A stretch of 64,000 bases of DNA from Mantamonas sphyraenae. Lineage: Eukaryota; CRuMs; Mantamonadidae. This document shows, piece by piece, positions 47,889 to 58,624 of this stretch (positions within the stretch are counted from its first letter, which is position 1; each line of letters opens with the position of its first letter). The stretch spans positions 62,001 to 126,000 of the forward strand of contig JAPMXV010000029.1 in assembly GCA_026936335.1 (NCBI GenBank), read 5' to 3'. The notes beneath the pieces are model-generated. The model was not told the origin of the DNA and searched no databases. It saw only the letters and a program-made list of their open reading frames with translations. The translations under genes were made by a program, and so were the position numbers.

Positions 47889-50800
47889 ATGCTCTACGTG
47901 AACGGCAAACGGCACGATCTGACGGGCACTGAGCCTACGACTACGCTGCTGGAGTACCTGCGCGCAAACCGGCTCGTGGGCACCAAGCTGGGGTGCGGCG
48001 AGGGAGGATGCGGAGCATGCACGGTCTTGCTGCAGACGCTGGTTGACGAGACGGTGCACACGCGGTCGTGCAACGCTTGCTTGACGCCTGTGTGGGCTGC
48101 AGAGGGCTGCGCCGTGATTACCATCGAAGGGCTGGGCAACACAAAGGAGATGCACCCGCTGCAGGAAGCGTTGGCAAAGGGCCACGGCAGCCAGTGTGGG
48201 TTCTGCAGCCCGGGGATCGTCATGAGCATGGCCGCCGCCCTGCGCAACAACCCCAAGGCCACCATGCTGGAACTGGAAGAGGCACTGGACGGTAGGTGGG
48301 GGTTCTGGGGAGATTTGTGCACATTGGGAGGTTGCTGACGTATTTTTTTTCTGGGTGCCCACAGGAAACCTGTGCCGCTGCACGGGCTACCGTCCCATTG
48401 TCGACGCGTACAAGCCCTTTGCGAGCGACTACTCGGGGGCGTGCTGCTCGTCGTCGTCGTCGTGCTCGTCGGGCGGATGCTGCGGCGGTGGCAAGGGAAA
48501 AGACGGCTGCGAGCAGCGGCTGAGCGAGCCGATCTTTCCGTCAAAGCTGCGGTCGTACGAGCGGGGCGAGCTGGAGGTGCGCTCACAAGCAGGAGACACG
48601 ACGTGGTACCGGCCTGCGTCGCTAGAGTCGCTGCTCGCGCTGCGTGCGGAGCACGGAGAGGCGCTGCGGGTGGTCATGGGAAACACAGAGCTCGGCATCG
48701 AGACTCGTTTGAAGGGCGCGCACGTCGCTGCGTATGCACACCCGGTACTGATCCCGGAGCTGCAGGAGCTGTCGCATGCCGACTCGACCTTGACCATTGG
48801 CAGCGCCACCACCCTCAGCACGCTCAAGTCGTACCTGGAGACGGAGCTGGGCGAGGATGCAGTGGCTGCGGCCATGGCCGACCAGCTGCGCTGGTTTGCA
48901 GGCAACCAGGTGCGCAACATGGCGAGCATCGGAGGCAACATCATCACGGCGTCGCCCATCAGTGATCTGATCCCTCTCCTCGTGGCCGCAGGCGCCACAT
49001 TCCGCCTCATCGACACCGACGGCAAAGTCGACGATGTGCCCTCGGGCGACTTTTTCCTGGCGTACCGCAAGACGGCCCTCAAGGCCAACCAGCTGCTGCA
49101 CAGCGTGCTTGTGCCGCTGACCGGACCCAACGACCACTTTGCCAACTTTAAGCAGTCGCGGCGCAAGGACGACGACATTGCGATCGTGAGCGCGGGCATG
49201 CGCGTCACAGTGAGCGACGGTGTCGTGACGGCGGCCACGCTGGCGTACGGCGGCATGGCAGCCACCGTCATGACGGCCAAGCTGGCAGGCGAGGCGTTGG
49301 TGGGCCAGCCCTGGACGATCGAGACGGTGCGTGCGGCCATGGAGCTGCTGGACACCGACATGCCGCTGGGAGAGAAAGCACCGGGAGGCATGGTGCCATA
49401 CCGTCGCCGCCTGGCGGCCGTCTTCTTGTACAAGTTCTTCCTGCGCACCCAAGGCCACCCAGAGATGGAGGAGCCGGAGCGGGCGCCCATGAAGGGAGAG
49501 CAGGTGTACTTTGTGGACGACGAAGAAGCTGGTCCCGTGCACAAACCGCTGGTCCATGCATCGGCCTATCAACAATGTACGGGACAGGCGTCGTACACGA
49601 ATGACACTGTTCCCACTGTGGGCGAACTGCACGCGTTTCCGGTGCAGTCAACGTGCCCGAGCGGCAGGATTCTGAGCGTCGACGTCGAGGAGGCGCTCGC
49701 CATGCCTGGCGTGGTGGAGTGGGTGTGCGCAGAGGATGTGCCCTTCAACGTGACGGGCGAGGTGGTGAAGGACGAAGAGGTGTTTGCCAGCGAGCGGGTG
49801 ACACATGTGGGCCAGTGGCTCGGTTTGGTCGTGGCCAAATCTCACAACGAGGCACGGGCGGCCGCAAGTCGAGTCAAGGTGCAGTACGACGCAGACGCGG
49901 AGCCCATCCTGACGATCCAGCAAGCGATTGAAGCCAAGAGTTTCATTCCATGCTCGGAGCGGACGCTGGCGTGTGGTGATGTTGATGCCGTGTTTGCACA
50001 TGCGGATCATGTACTGGAAGGACGCCTCGCCCAAGGACCGCAAGAACACTTCGCCCTAGAGCCCGTTGCAATCGTTGTTTCCCCAGGAGAGGACGGGGAA
50101 AAAATGGATGTGCAAGCGTCTGTGCAGGGTCCCATGATGGTGCAGAAAGCGGTTTCCGAGGCCCTCGGCATTTCCGCAAATCGCGTCAATGCTTTCGTTA
50201 AAAAATTAGGCGGGGGCTTCGGTGGAAAGGAAACCCGGCCTGCAGTGCTTGCCGCTGGTGTCGCTGTTGCTGCGCACAAGACGGGGACGGTGTGCAGGCT
50301 GGTGCTGGATCGAGACGTGGACATGAGCACAACCGGCAGACGCGGCGGCCTGCTGGCGGACTACAAGGTCGCCTTTGACTCCGACGGTACCATCACGGCC
50401 GTGGAGCTTGCTATGTATGTGGACGCCGGCTGCAGCACCGACCTGAGCGCGGCTGTTTTGGAACGCGCCATTCTGCACTGCACAAATGCGTCCGGCATCG
50501 AGTCCGTGAGAGCCAAAGGCGTGTGTGTCAGGACCGCAACGGCGTCAAACACGGCCTTTAGGGGCTTCGGAGGGCCAGAGGCGATGGTGATCTGGGAGCG
50601 CGTCGTCGAGCACGTGGCCGACAGGCTCGGTGTCCGGCCCGAAGTGATCCGCGAGGTCAACATGCTGCAGGTGGGCGCAAAGACGATCTATGGGCAGGAG
50701 GTGGAGAACAACGCAGTGCCTGCCATGTGGGAGTCGCTGAAGGAAAAAATGAGGTGGGAAGAGCTGCTGCAAGAGACGGCCGAGTTTAATGCGTCGCACG

Positions 50801-51795
50801 AGTACCTGAAGCGCGGCGTGTCCATGATGCAAACATGCTATGGGCTCGCTTACGGACATCTCGCACTCAATCAAGGGACTGCCGTGGTTTCAATTCAGCA
50901 GATTGACGGCACTGTGCTGGTGAGCTGTGGCGGCGTGGAAATGGGGCAGGGCTTGTTCAGCAAGGTCCTTGCCGTGGCGGCCCAGACCCTTGGCGTGGAC
51001 GTCGACATGGTGTTTATCAAAGAGACCTCGACGGCAACGATTTCAAACGCGTCTGCGACCGCAGCGAGCATGGGCAGCGACATCCACGGAGCCGCCGTCC
51101 AAGCCGCCTGCTTGAAGCTGATCGAGAGGCTGCAACCATACTTGGATGCGGCAAACGGCGACTGGAAAAAGGCAGTCAAGAGTGCGTACCTGGCGCGGGT
51201 GTCGCTCATGGAGCTAGCCTTCCACAAGGTACCGTTGTCGGGCTACTCCTGGCAGACGGGCGAGGGTACGCCGTACGTCTACCATACCACGGGTGTCGGT
51301 GCATCTGTGGTCGAAGTGGATGTGCTGACAGGCGAGTCCCGCATTCTGGACGTCAAGCTCATCATGGACGTGGGCACATCGATCAATCCGGCGATTGATG
51401 GCGGGCAAATCGAGGGAGCCTTTGCGCAAGGCGTTGGCCTGTATACATTGGAGGAAGTTGTGGCAGGCGCCCGAGATGAGCACAGTTGGTTGCCGCCTGG
51501 CAAGATTCACACTCTGGGCCCTGGCACATACAAGCTGCCCACGGTGGGCAGCATGCCTCGCGAGCTGGACGTCGAGCTCTGGCGCAGCGATGGCAATCCA
51601 AGAGCAGTGTATGGTTCCAAGGGTGTTGGTGAGCCCCCGCTGGCGCTTGCCATGGTGGTGTACTTGGCAATGAGGGACGTGGTACGTGAGGTGCGGAAGG
51701 AGAAGGGCTTGGATGCAGAGTTTGTTTTGGAAACTCCAGCGACGTGCGAGCGTGTGGCCATGGCCATGGTGGGAGAGGCAGAGATGAGTGTATGA
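47889..51795 (+). CDS. XDH: Xanthine dehydrogenase (molybdo-flavoenzyme)
   Basis: Exons 47889-48291 and 48365-51795, with a 73-nt intron (GTAGGT...CCCACAG, phase 1), give 1277 aa, normal for the family. Start MLYVNGKRHDL. Plant-type [2Fe-2S] (GCGEGGCGACTV) and second [2Fe-2S] (QCGFCSPGI, then NLCRCTGYRP across the splice). A Cys/Ser/Gly-rich insertion (SSCSSGGCCGGGKGK) occurs where XDHs often carry one. FAD domain (MASIGGNIITASPISDLIPL). Molybdopterin domains: EHFALEP, GGGFGGKETR (substrate-binding Glu typical of XDH), NTAFRGFGGPE, CGGVEMGQG and the catalytic Glu in GEPPLALA. It oxidises hypoxanthine and xanthine to urate in the cytosol. HIU hydrolase, two steps downstream in that pathway, lies ~18 kb away. 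Confidence 0.92.
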
Positions 51796-52208
51796 ATGGA
51801 TGAGGGTTGATCCCTGGGTGCACTCTTTCTTGTGTGTCCTCCACTCCCCGCCCCCTTTCCACCCACCCCACCCCCCTTCCCCCCAACCCCCCCAACCCAC
51901 CAACCCACCATGACCTACCCAATCCCCCATCCACGACCCACTCCATTGACCCCCCTCCCCCCACCACACCCCCACCCCCCTCCCCCCCCCCTCTCTCTCT
52001 CAATCTTCCGGACGCTCCCCACACGTCTCGCCGTCTCCCACACACAACCCACAAAACCAACCACCCACCCCTCCTACCTCCCACCCAACCCAACCCACCT
52101 TCCCCAACCCACCTCTCCCCAACCCACCTCCCCCCCCATGACCACGACAACCCCCCTCACACGCCCCTCCCTTCCGCGTCCTCTCCACCCCCTCCGACCT
52201 CCCCCGAG
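51796..52208. other. C-rich intergenic region / unresolved 5' end of the SulP gene
   Basis: About 410 bp, very C-rich. The SulP frame is open leftward here but reads only Pro/His/Thr from simple sequence and contains no ATG. A first exon and an intron ending near 52208 (pyrimidine tract then CCCGAG) are likely. I could not place the start codon. Confidence 0.5.
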
Positions 52209-54248
52209 GCCCTTGTCCACCACATCCTCAACAACCTGCCCACGCCTCTCCCTCCGGCGAAAACCGCCTCCCTCACCGACGCCCTCCACGCCATCCTCCG
52301 CGACGCCTTTCACCCGTCCTCGCCCCTCTCTGCCGACGCCGCGCGCCACCAGGCCGTCGCGCGCATCCACACCGCCCTCACCGACGCCGCCTGCGACCCC
52401 GACCCTCTCGCCCCGTTTGCCGACCTCTACGACCGCCTCGTCCACCTCGACGCCTCCTCCCTCGCCGAGCCCGCCACAGACGCCTCCTCCATCCTTGTCA
52501 CGCCGGTCCCGCCTCCGCTGGCCACCCGCGTCCGCGCCTACCTCTTTAACCTCCTCGCCATTGCCCACTGGCTGCCTCGCTACACACGCGACGACCTGCA
52601 GAACGACCTCATTGCCGGCCTCACCATCGGCATCATGCTTGTGCCCCAGGGCATGGCCTACGCCCTCCTTGCAAACATGCCTCCCATCTACGGCCTCTAC
52701 TCGTCCTTTGTGCCCCTCATCATCTACGCGTGCTTTGGCACGTCGCGCCAGCTCAGTGTCGGCCCTGTGGCTCTGGTTTCGCTTCTCATTGCCGAGAGTG
52801 TGTCGCTGATCACCCCTCCGGGCACCGAGCTTTTTGTACAGCTGAGCATTGCGCTTGCGCTCCTTGTTGGACTCTTGCAGATCGCCATGGGGCTCCTTCG
52901 CCTGGGCATCCTGGTCTCCTTCCTCTCGCACCCGGTCATCAGCGGCTTTACCAGTGCCAGCGCGCTGATCATCGGCGCCAGCCAGCTGAAGCACCTGTTT
53001 GACGTCAAGCTGCCGACCACACACAACTTTTGGGAGCTGCTGTACGTCATTGCCGAGCGCCTGCCGCAGTCCAACTGGATTTCCATCCTGGTTGGCCTCG
53101 GCGGCGTCGCGATCCTGCTTGCGCTCAAGATGCACCCCAAGCTGAAGCGCGTCCCGGGCGGTCTGGTCGTCGTCATCATCGGCACCCTGGTCGGCTGGGG
53201 CATTGTGTCTTCGGGGGCCCGCCTGCGTGTGCTTGGGCCCATTCCGGCGGGCCTGCCGCTCCCGGCTGCGCCTGCCTTTACCTGGGAGCAGCTGGGCGAG
53301 CTGGTCCCTGCGGCCGTCACCATCAGCTTTGTCTCGTTCCTCGAGAGCATTGCTGTGGCCAAGCGCTTTGCCAGTGCCCACGACTACGACATCGACAGCA
53401 ACCAGGAGCTGGTTGGCCTGGGGGCGGCCAATCTCGTCGGCGCCTTTTTCCGCGCCTTTCCCACGACGGGCGGCTTCTCTCGCACGGCGGTCAACGACGC
53501 CGCCGGCGCCCGGACGCCCATGGCCCAGGTGTTTGGTGCGCTCGTCATCATGCTCACCCTCCTGTTTCTCACGCCCCTCTTTTACTACCTGCCCACCGCG
53601 GTCCTTGCCGCCATGGTCCTCGTTGCCGTGCGCAACCTGATCAACCTGCGTGAGCCGCGTGAGCTGTGGCACAGCAGCAAACAGGACTTTGCGATGCTGC
53701 TGCTGGCCTTTCTGGCCACGTTGTCCATCGGCGTCGAGCAGGGCATCCTGATTGCGATGGCTGTGTCCTTGCTGCTCGTCGTGCTGCGCGTGGCCCGCCC
53801 GCACAGCGCGGTGCTCGGGCGCCTCCCGGGCACGGTGGCGTACCGCAACGTGAAGCGGTACCCGCACGTCGAGACGTTTGCGCACATTGCCATCCTCCGC
53901 GTCGACGCACCCCTGTTTTTCTTCAACATGGACTGGTTCCAGGCCAAGGTCGATCGCATTGTGCGCCGCCTCCACCCGGAGCTGTACACGCTCATCATCG
54001 ATGCCAGCGCAATCAACGACGTCGACAGCGTCGCCCTGCACACCATCGAGCACCTTGCCGACGACTTTGCGGCCAGCAATCGCCGCATTGTCTTTGCCGC
54101 CCTCAAGGGCCCTGTGCGCGACAAGTTTGACCTCCACGGCATGGACTGCATCCCTGCCGATGCGCGATACCTCACTCTCCACGACGCCGTGGTGGCCGAG
54201 TGCCAGAAGCGCCCTGACGAGCACGAGCACAGCGACGAGGAGGTGTAG
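52209..54248 (+). CDS. SulP/SLC26-type anion permease with C-terminal STAS domain (5' end unresolved)
   Basis: From the putative acceptor at 52208 the frame gives 679 residues to TAG 54248. The SulP signature is clear: LIAGLTIGIMLVPQGMAYAL, then PPIYGLYSSFVPLIIYACFG and SRQLSVGPVALVSLL. About 10-12 further membrane segments follow, with the conserved QELVGLGAANLVGAFF and GGFSRTAVN. The C-terminal STAS domain (~53880-54200) contains DAPLFFFNMDWF and LIIDASAINDVDSVAL. Family members carry sulfate, bicarbonate, oxalate or, in related proteins, molybdate. Lying directly after a molybdoenzyme gene, with only ~400 bp between, makes sulfate/molybdate supply an inference worth testing. Confidence 0.85.
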   Translation, partial: ALVHHILNNLPTPLPPAKTASLTDALHAILRDAFHPSSPLSADAARHQAVARIHTALTDAACDPDPLAPFADLYDRLVHLDASSLAEPATDASSILVTPVPPPLATRVRAYLFNLLAIAHWLPRYTRDDLQNDLIAGLTIGIMLVPQGMAYALLANMPPIYGLYSSFVPLIIYACFGTSRQLSVGPVALVSLLIAESVSLITPPGTELFVQLSIALALLVGLLQIAMGLLRLGILVSFLSHPVISGFTSASALIIGASQLKHLFDVKLPTTHNFWELLYVIAERLPQSNWISILVGLGGVAILLALKMHPKLKRVPGGLVVVIIGTLVGWGIVSSGARLRVLGPIPAGLPLPAAPAFTWEQLGELVPAAVTISFVSFLESIAVAKRFASAHDYDIDSNQELVGLGAANLVGAFFRAFPTTGGFSRTAVNDAAGARTPMAQVFGALVIMLTLLFLTPLFYYLPTAVLAAMVLVAVRNLINLREPRELWHSSKQDFAMLLLAFLATLSIGVEQGILIAMAVSLLLVVLRVARPHSAVLGRLPGTVAYRNVKRYPHVETFAHIAILRVDAPLFFFNMDWFQAKVDRIVRRLHPELYTLIIDASAINDVDSVALHTIEHLADDFAASNRRIVFAALKGPVRDKFDLHGMDCIPADARYLTLHDAVVAECQKRPDEHEHSDEEV

Positions 54249-55060
54249 ATATGAAATGAAGGCATGCACATGCTCGCCCCTGCGGCGGAAACCTCAACGA
54301 ACGACTTGAGCGTCGCGGGACACGTAGGAGTGGTGGTGGTGCTGATGCTGGAGGAATTTGCACGCGGCGATTTGATTTCCCAACGTCTCTGCAGTGCTGT
54401 GGGTGGCGAGATTGCAGACTTGAGGCATACGTCCGCAGGTCCATATGTGTGGCGGTGAAACTGAGCAAGACTCAACTCGTTTTTGGCAACTCTGTTCTTT
54501 TTTTTCTCAATCGTGCTCGTTCCCATCTTTACCATGCATGTTCATGCCCATCTTGTCACTCTTCAATCCCATGCTACCTTCTCCAGCATCCTCCAAGGGG
54601 GAAGGGGGAGGTGGGGGGTGGTGAGAACTCGTTCTCGCTTTGCATGGTGACGTGGCTGGATGTGCCAGTGCCAGTGGAGTGCGGTCCATTGTACCTCCAT
54701 TGCAGTTGGTGGATGGGGTGTGGTGATGGGGGAGGTGAGGGTAGGGAGGATGAGCCTGGGTGTGGGCGGCCAAGGCAACCTTGGACGACTGGCATGGCAC
54801 GTGTGTGTACCGTTCACCCTGTCAGGCACGTGGCATGGATGGATTGAGTCGTAGCTTGTTCTGGTGGTGTTTATGGGTTTGGTCGGCGGGTTGGTGGCGA
54901 AGTGGTCTCCACGGGCCTCTGGTTGATGCTGTGCGTGGTGGAAACTATGGTGACCCGTTGGCCCTTGGTGACACCTTGGCTGTATCAATGACACGGGCGC
55001 GAGTGAGGAACAACAGCACTCGCTGGACCCTGCGACTGGAGCATCGCTCATGAGTCTCGC
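54249..55060. other. Intergenic region 3' of the SulP gene
   Basis: About 800 bp without a supportable gene. Opposing frames of 60-230 codons show no recognisable domain. The right end (~54985-55060) is already homologous to the start of the 1.1-kb tandem units. Confidence 0.4.
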
Positions 55061-55357
55061 CTTCAATTCGCTGACATGCAGACGTCTAGGGAAACAAAGA
55101 GGGCGACGATGGATCGGAGTGGGGTCGCACACCCCGGATTGCAGAGCTGGCACAAGGTGGATGCATCCGCCAATGTGAAGCAGCCCAGGGTGCGTGATTC
55201 CCACGTGCAGTGGGTGCATACCATTCAAAGTGTCCATCCTCCAGCGGTCTGTGCCCATTGCACAAGATGGATCAAGACATGAGCAGGGATGGGGTACCAG
55301 AGAGCGGGGGCATGCGGGTGTGCATTGGCTGTGTGTGTGTGTGTGGCAGGCGCCGCC

Positions 55358-55582
55358 TCATCGTCGCAGGTTGGGATGTCGGTCCTGGATGGTGCGCAGC
55401 ATCTGGGCTGCCCGAGGGTTGTGGGACGTGGATGGGTCATGGATGGTGTAGTTGAGCCATCGTCGCTCACCGGGACTCAGGATGGTCCGATGGTGGTTGT
55501 CGTCCTGCTGCCGGTAGTGGGCAGCGAGTCCTCGCTGGTGGGCAGTGGACCCGATTGTGAAGCGGTATGGGTTGGTGGACAT
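55358..55582 (-). CDS. Copy 1 of a conserved 74-aa ORF of unknown function
   Basis: Starts MSTNPYRFTIGS and contains GLAAHYRQQDDNHHRTILSP and GERRWLNYTIHDPSTSHNP; ends RHPNLRR. It is polar and charged, with no signal or TM segment, and I recognise no family. Four copies in the window keep the same frame and stop. Confidence 0.45.
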   Translation of the reverse strand: MSTNPYRFTIGSTAHQRGLAAHYRQQDDNHHRTILSPGERRWLNYTIHDPSTSHNPRAAQMLRTIQDRHPNLRR

Positions 55583-55689
55583 GGTGGGGGTTGTCAGTTG
55601 GGTTGGCTGACTCTGTGCACATGGCAGCCGCGCCCTGTCTTTTGTGATGGCCACTGCATGCAGACAACTGCGTGCCGTCGTCGAGGGAG

Positions 55690-56098
55690 GATGCAAGGGA
55701 GGATGCAGGGCGTGTGGAGCGGAGGGAACGCGTGTGCAACATAGGGAGGATTGCAAGCACAGAGACCAGTGCAAGGTCCACCACTGCTACCAGCAAGGAG
55801 CAGAGTGGGATGGCCTTCCTGCACCCAATGTGAGCACAGGATGTGTCTGGACTGTGCCAGGATGGACATTGCAGCGCAGATGGAGTCGTGGGCGGGTGGG
55901 AAGGGGCAAAAGAAGAAGGAGGTGAGAGTGTCGACCAAGACGGCGATGAGGGTGCTGCAGAGCAAGCGGGACAAGGAAGCGCTGGCCAAGCTGGCATGGG
56001 ATGTGCACACAGCCAAGTGGCATGCGCGTGTGACGCCAGACTGCGAGGGCAAGGTGGATCCTGTGGTGGCACAGAGACAGGGCAGCGCATGATGCGAG
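55690..56098 (+). pseudogene. RBR E3 ligase fragment, tandem unit 1
   Basis: Matches the RING1-to-IBR portion of the intact gene at 61469-62650 (GCRACGAEGTRVQHREDCKH; VSTKTAMRVLQSKRDKEALA). Frames are broken, metal-binding Cys are lost, and there is no IBR end or RING2. A truncated non-functional duplicate. Confidence 0.75.
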
Positions 56099-56483
56099 TG
56101 TGAGCGATGTGGCGCGAGTGAGGAACAACAGCACTCGCTGGACACTGCAACTGGAGCATCACTCCGCAAAGTCGGTTTCATGAGTCTCGCCTTCAATTCG
56201 CTGACATGCAGACGTCCAGGAAAACGAAGAGGGCGACGATGGATCGGAGTGGGGTCGCACACCCCGGATTGCAGAGCTGGCACAAGGTGGATGCATCCGC
56301 CAATGTGAAGCAGCCCAGGGTGCGTGATTCCCACGTGCAGTGGGTGCACACCATTCAAAGTGTCCATCCTCCAGCGGTCTGTGCACATTGCACAAGATGG
56401 ATCAAGACATGAGCAGGGATGGGGTAGCAGAGAGAGGGGGCATGCGGGTGTGCATTGGCTGTGTGTGTGTGGCAGGCGCCGCC

Positions 56484-56708
56484 TCATCGTCGCAGGTTGG
56501 GATGTCGGTCCTGGATGGTGCGCAGCATCTGGGCTGCCCGAGGGTTGTGGGACGTGGATGGGTCATGGATGGTGTAGTTGAGCCATCGTCGCTCACCGGG
56601 ACTCAGGATGGTCCGATGGTGGTTGTCGTCCTGCTGCCGGTAGTTGGCAGCGAGTCCTCGCTGGTGGGCAGTGGACCCGATTGTGAAGCGGTATGGGTTG
56701 GTGGACAT
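56484..56708 (-). CDS. Copy 2 of the conserved 74-aa ORF
   Basis: Same length and nearly the same sequence as copy 1 (one visible change, AHYRQQ to ANYRQQ). The same start (MSTNPYRF) and end (HPNLRR) are kept. It lies in the second tandem unit. Confidence 0.45.
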   Translation of the reverse strand: MSTNPYRFTIGSTAHQRGLAANYRQQDDNHHRTILSPGERRWLNYTIHDPSTSHNPRAAQMLRTIQDRHPNLRR

Positions 56709-56799
56709 GGTGGGGGTTGTCAGTTGGGTTGGCTGACTCTGTGCACGTGGCAGCCGCGCCCTGTCTTTTGTGATGGCCACTGCATGCAGACAACTGCGT

Positions 56800-57205
56800 G
56801 CCGTCGTCGAGGGAGGATGCAAGGGAGGATGGAGGGAACGCGTGTGCAACATAGGGAGGATTGCAAGCACAGAGACCAGTGCAAGGTCCACCACTGCTAC
56901 CAGCAAGGAGCAGAGTGGGACAGCCTTCCTGGGCACCCGACGTGAGCACAGGATGTGTCTGGACTGTGCCAGGATGGACATTGCAGCGCAGATGGAGTCG
57001 TGGGCGGGTGGGAAGGGGCAAAAGAAGAAGGAGGTGAGAGTGTCGACCAAGACGGCGATGAGGGCGCTGCAGAGCAAGCGGGACAAGGAAGCGCTGGCCA
57101 AGCTGGCATGGGATGTGCACACAGCCAAGTGGCATGCGTGCGTGACGCCAGACTGCGAGGGCAAGGTGGATCCTGTGGTGGCACAGAGACAGGGCAGCGC
57201 ATGAT
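56800..57205 (+). pseudogene. RBR E3 ligase fragment, tandem unit 2
   Basis: Same truncated fragment as at 55690-56098, with a further internal deletion (the GCRACGAEG segment is shortened to GCKGGWRERVC). It reads through VSTKTAMRALQSKRDKEALA and stops before IBR/RING2. Confidence 0.75.
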
Positions 57206-57599
57206 GCGAGTGTGAGCGATGTGGCGCGAGTGAGGAACAGCAGCACTCGCTGGACACTGCAACTGGAGCATCACTCCGCAAAGTCGGTTTCATGAGTCTC
57301 GCCTTCAATTCGCTGACATGCAGACGTCTAGGGAAACAAAGAGGGCGACGATGGATCGGAGTGGGGTCGCACACCCCGGATTGCAGAGCTGGCACAAGGT
57401 GGATGCAACCGCCAATGTGAAGCAGCCCAGGGTGCGTGATTCCCACGTGCAGTGGGTGCACACCATTCAAAGTGTCCATCCTCCAGCGGTCTGTGCCCAT
57501 TGCACAAGATGGATCAAGACATGAGCAGGGATGGGGTACCAGAGAGAGGGGGCATGCGGGTGTGCATTGGCTGTGTGTGTGTGTGTGGCGGGCGCTGCC

Positions 57600-57824
57600 T
57601 CATCGTCGCAGGTTGGGATGTCGGTCCTGGATGGTGCGCAGCATCTGGGCTGCCCGAGGGTTGTGGGACGTGGATGGGTCATGGATGGTGTAGTTGAGCC
57701 ATCGTCGCTCACCGGGACTCAGGATGGTCCGATGGTGGTTGTCGTCCTGCTGCCGGTAGTGGGCAGCGAGTCCTCGCTGGTGGGCAGTGGACCCGATTGT
57801 GAAGCGGTATGGGTTGGTGGACAT
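57600..57824 (-). CDS. Copy 3 of the conserved 74-aa ORF
   Basis: Appears identical in protein sequence to copy 1. It lies in the truncated third tandem unit, which no longer has an RBR fragment. Confidence 0.45.
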   Translation of the reverse strand: MSTNPYRFTIGSTAHQRGLAAHYRQQDDNHHRTILSPGERRWLNYTIHDPSTSHNPRAAQMLRTIQDRHPNLRR

Positions 57825-57905
57825 GGTGGGGGTTGTCAGTTGGGTTGGCTGACTCTGTGCACATGGCAGCCGCGCCCTGTCTTTTGTGATGGCCACTGCA
57901 CGCAG

Positions 57906-58624
57906 TCAACTGCGTGCCGTCGTCGCCATCCAAGTGGGCGGTGGGTGGCCTTGCTGGGTTGAATTCCCTGACCAGCGTGTCTCTCGCACGAACAGTTACC
58001 AGTGGCCACTGTCCATTTGTGCGTGTGTGTACACTGTGCCAGAGTTTAGTCTCGGCGAGAACGGAACAGCACGGGTGAAAGTGGGAATGTGGACGGCCAG
58101 CTTCCGTGGCCGATTTTCCATCGTCATTGACACAATGGCTTGATAGAGCGTCGTTCCCACCCCCTTCTTCGTAATACACACACGCTGGGTTTATCCAAAC
58201 TCCTGGCTATTGCTCATCTCGTAGTTCGGGCGTTCGCATCTTTTTGCGCAAGTCTGAGCGTGCTCCTCCTGATCGTTGGTAGTGCACCCATTGGGTGGAA
58301 GATGGCATCGCACGAGAGACATGTTGAACTGATACTGGCTGGTGGTGTCGTAGATATCGATTCCGCCTGGGCGAGCTTGCAGGGCCGGAAAACACGTCAA
58401 GGGTGCAGCAGAGGTAGATTGTGCCCAGTTCTTCCGGCAGTGACCTGTTCTGAATACGATGGAAGTGGTGGAGATGTGCTGGTGGACATTGTGGAAGGGG
58501 GACTGGGGGGTCATGCGTTGTGGATTCAGGTGGCACTTGAGAGTCGCGCTTGCATGTGCGGTGGTGGCCACAGAGGACCCTCCTCGGTGGAGAACAACGT
58601 TGTCTTTCGGGCGTTCTTTGTTGG
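57906..58624. other. Region between the tandem array and the CXC gene, no gene supported
   Basis: Open frames on both strands (for example a plus-strand reading FSLGENGTARVKVGMWTASF, ~58035-58095) could be a relic exon, but none has a convincing start, splice site or family. Confidence 0.35.

Larger units (their letters stand above)
55063..57905 (+). repeat. Tandem array of ~1.1-kb units (two complete, third truncated)
   Basis: The block CGCTGACATGCAGACGTC recurs at about 55068, 56198 and 57310 (periods ~1130 and ~1112 bp), and the intervening sequence is nearly identical. Each unit contains, in order, a ~68-codon plus-strand reading (GVAHPGLQSWHKVD), a minus-strand 74-codon ORF, and a fragment of the RBR ligase gene. 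The third unit is cut at ~57900, where it joins sequence shared with ~59840-59900. Confidence 0.85.

Noticed and set aside
51807-52208. N-terminal extension of the SulP protein (~130 Pro/His/Thr-rich residues)
   Set aside because: Contains no ATG and is a translation of C-rich simple sequence; more likely 5' UTR/intron.
52074-54269. 731-codon minus-strand ORF opposite the SulP gene
   Set aside because: Sense strand encodes an unmistakable SulP/STAS permease; the antisense product is Asp/Glu/Arg/Gly-rich without domains.
57886-58143. Plus-strand ORF as a possible SPRY relic
   Set aside because: Looked for similarity to the SPRY gene at 63310-64000; only weak, unconvincing resemblance in either orientation.
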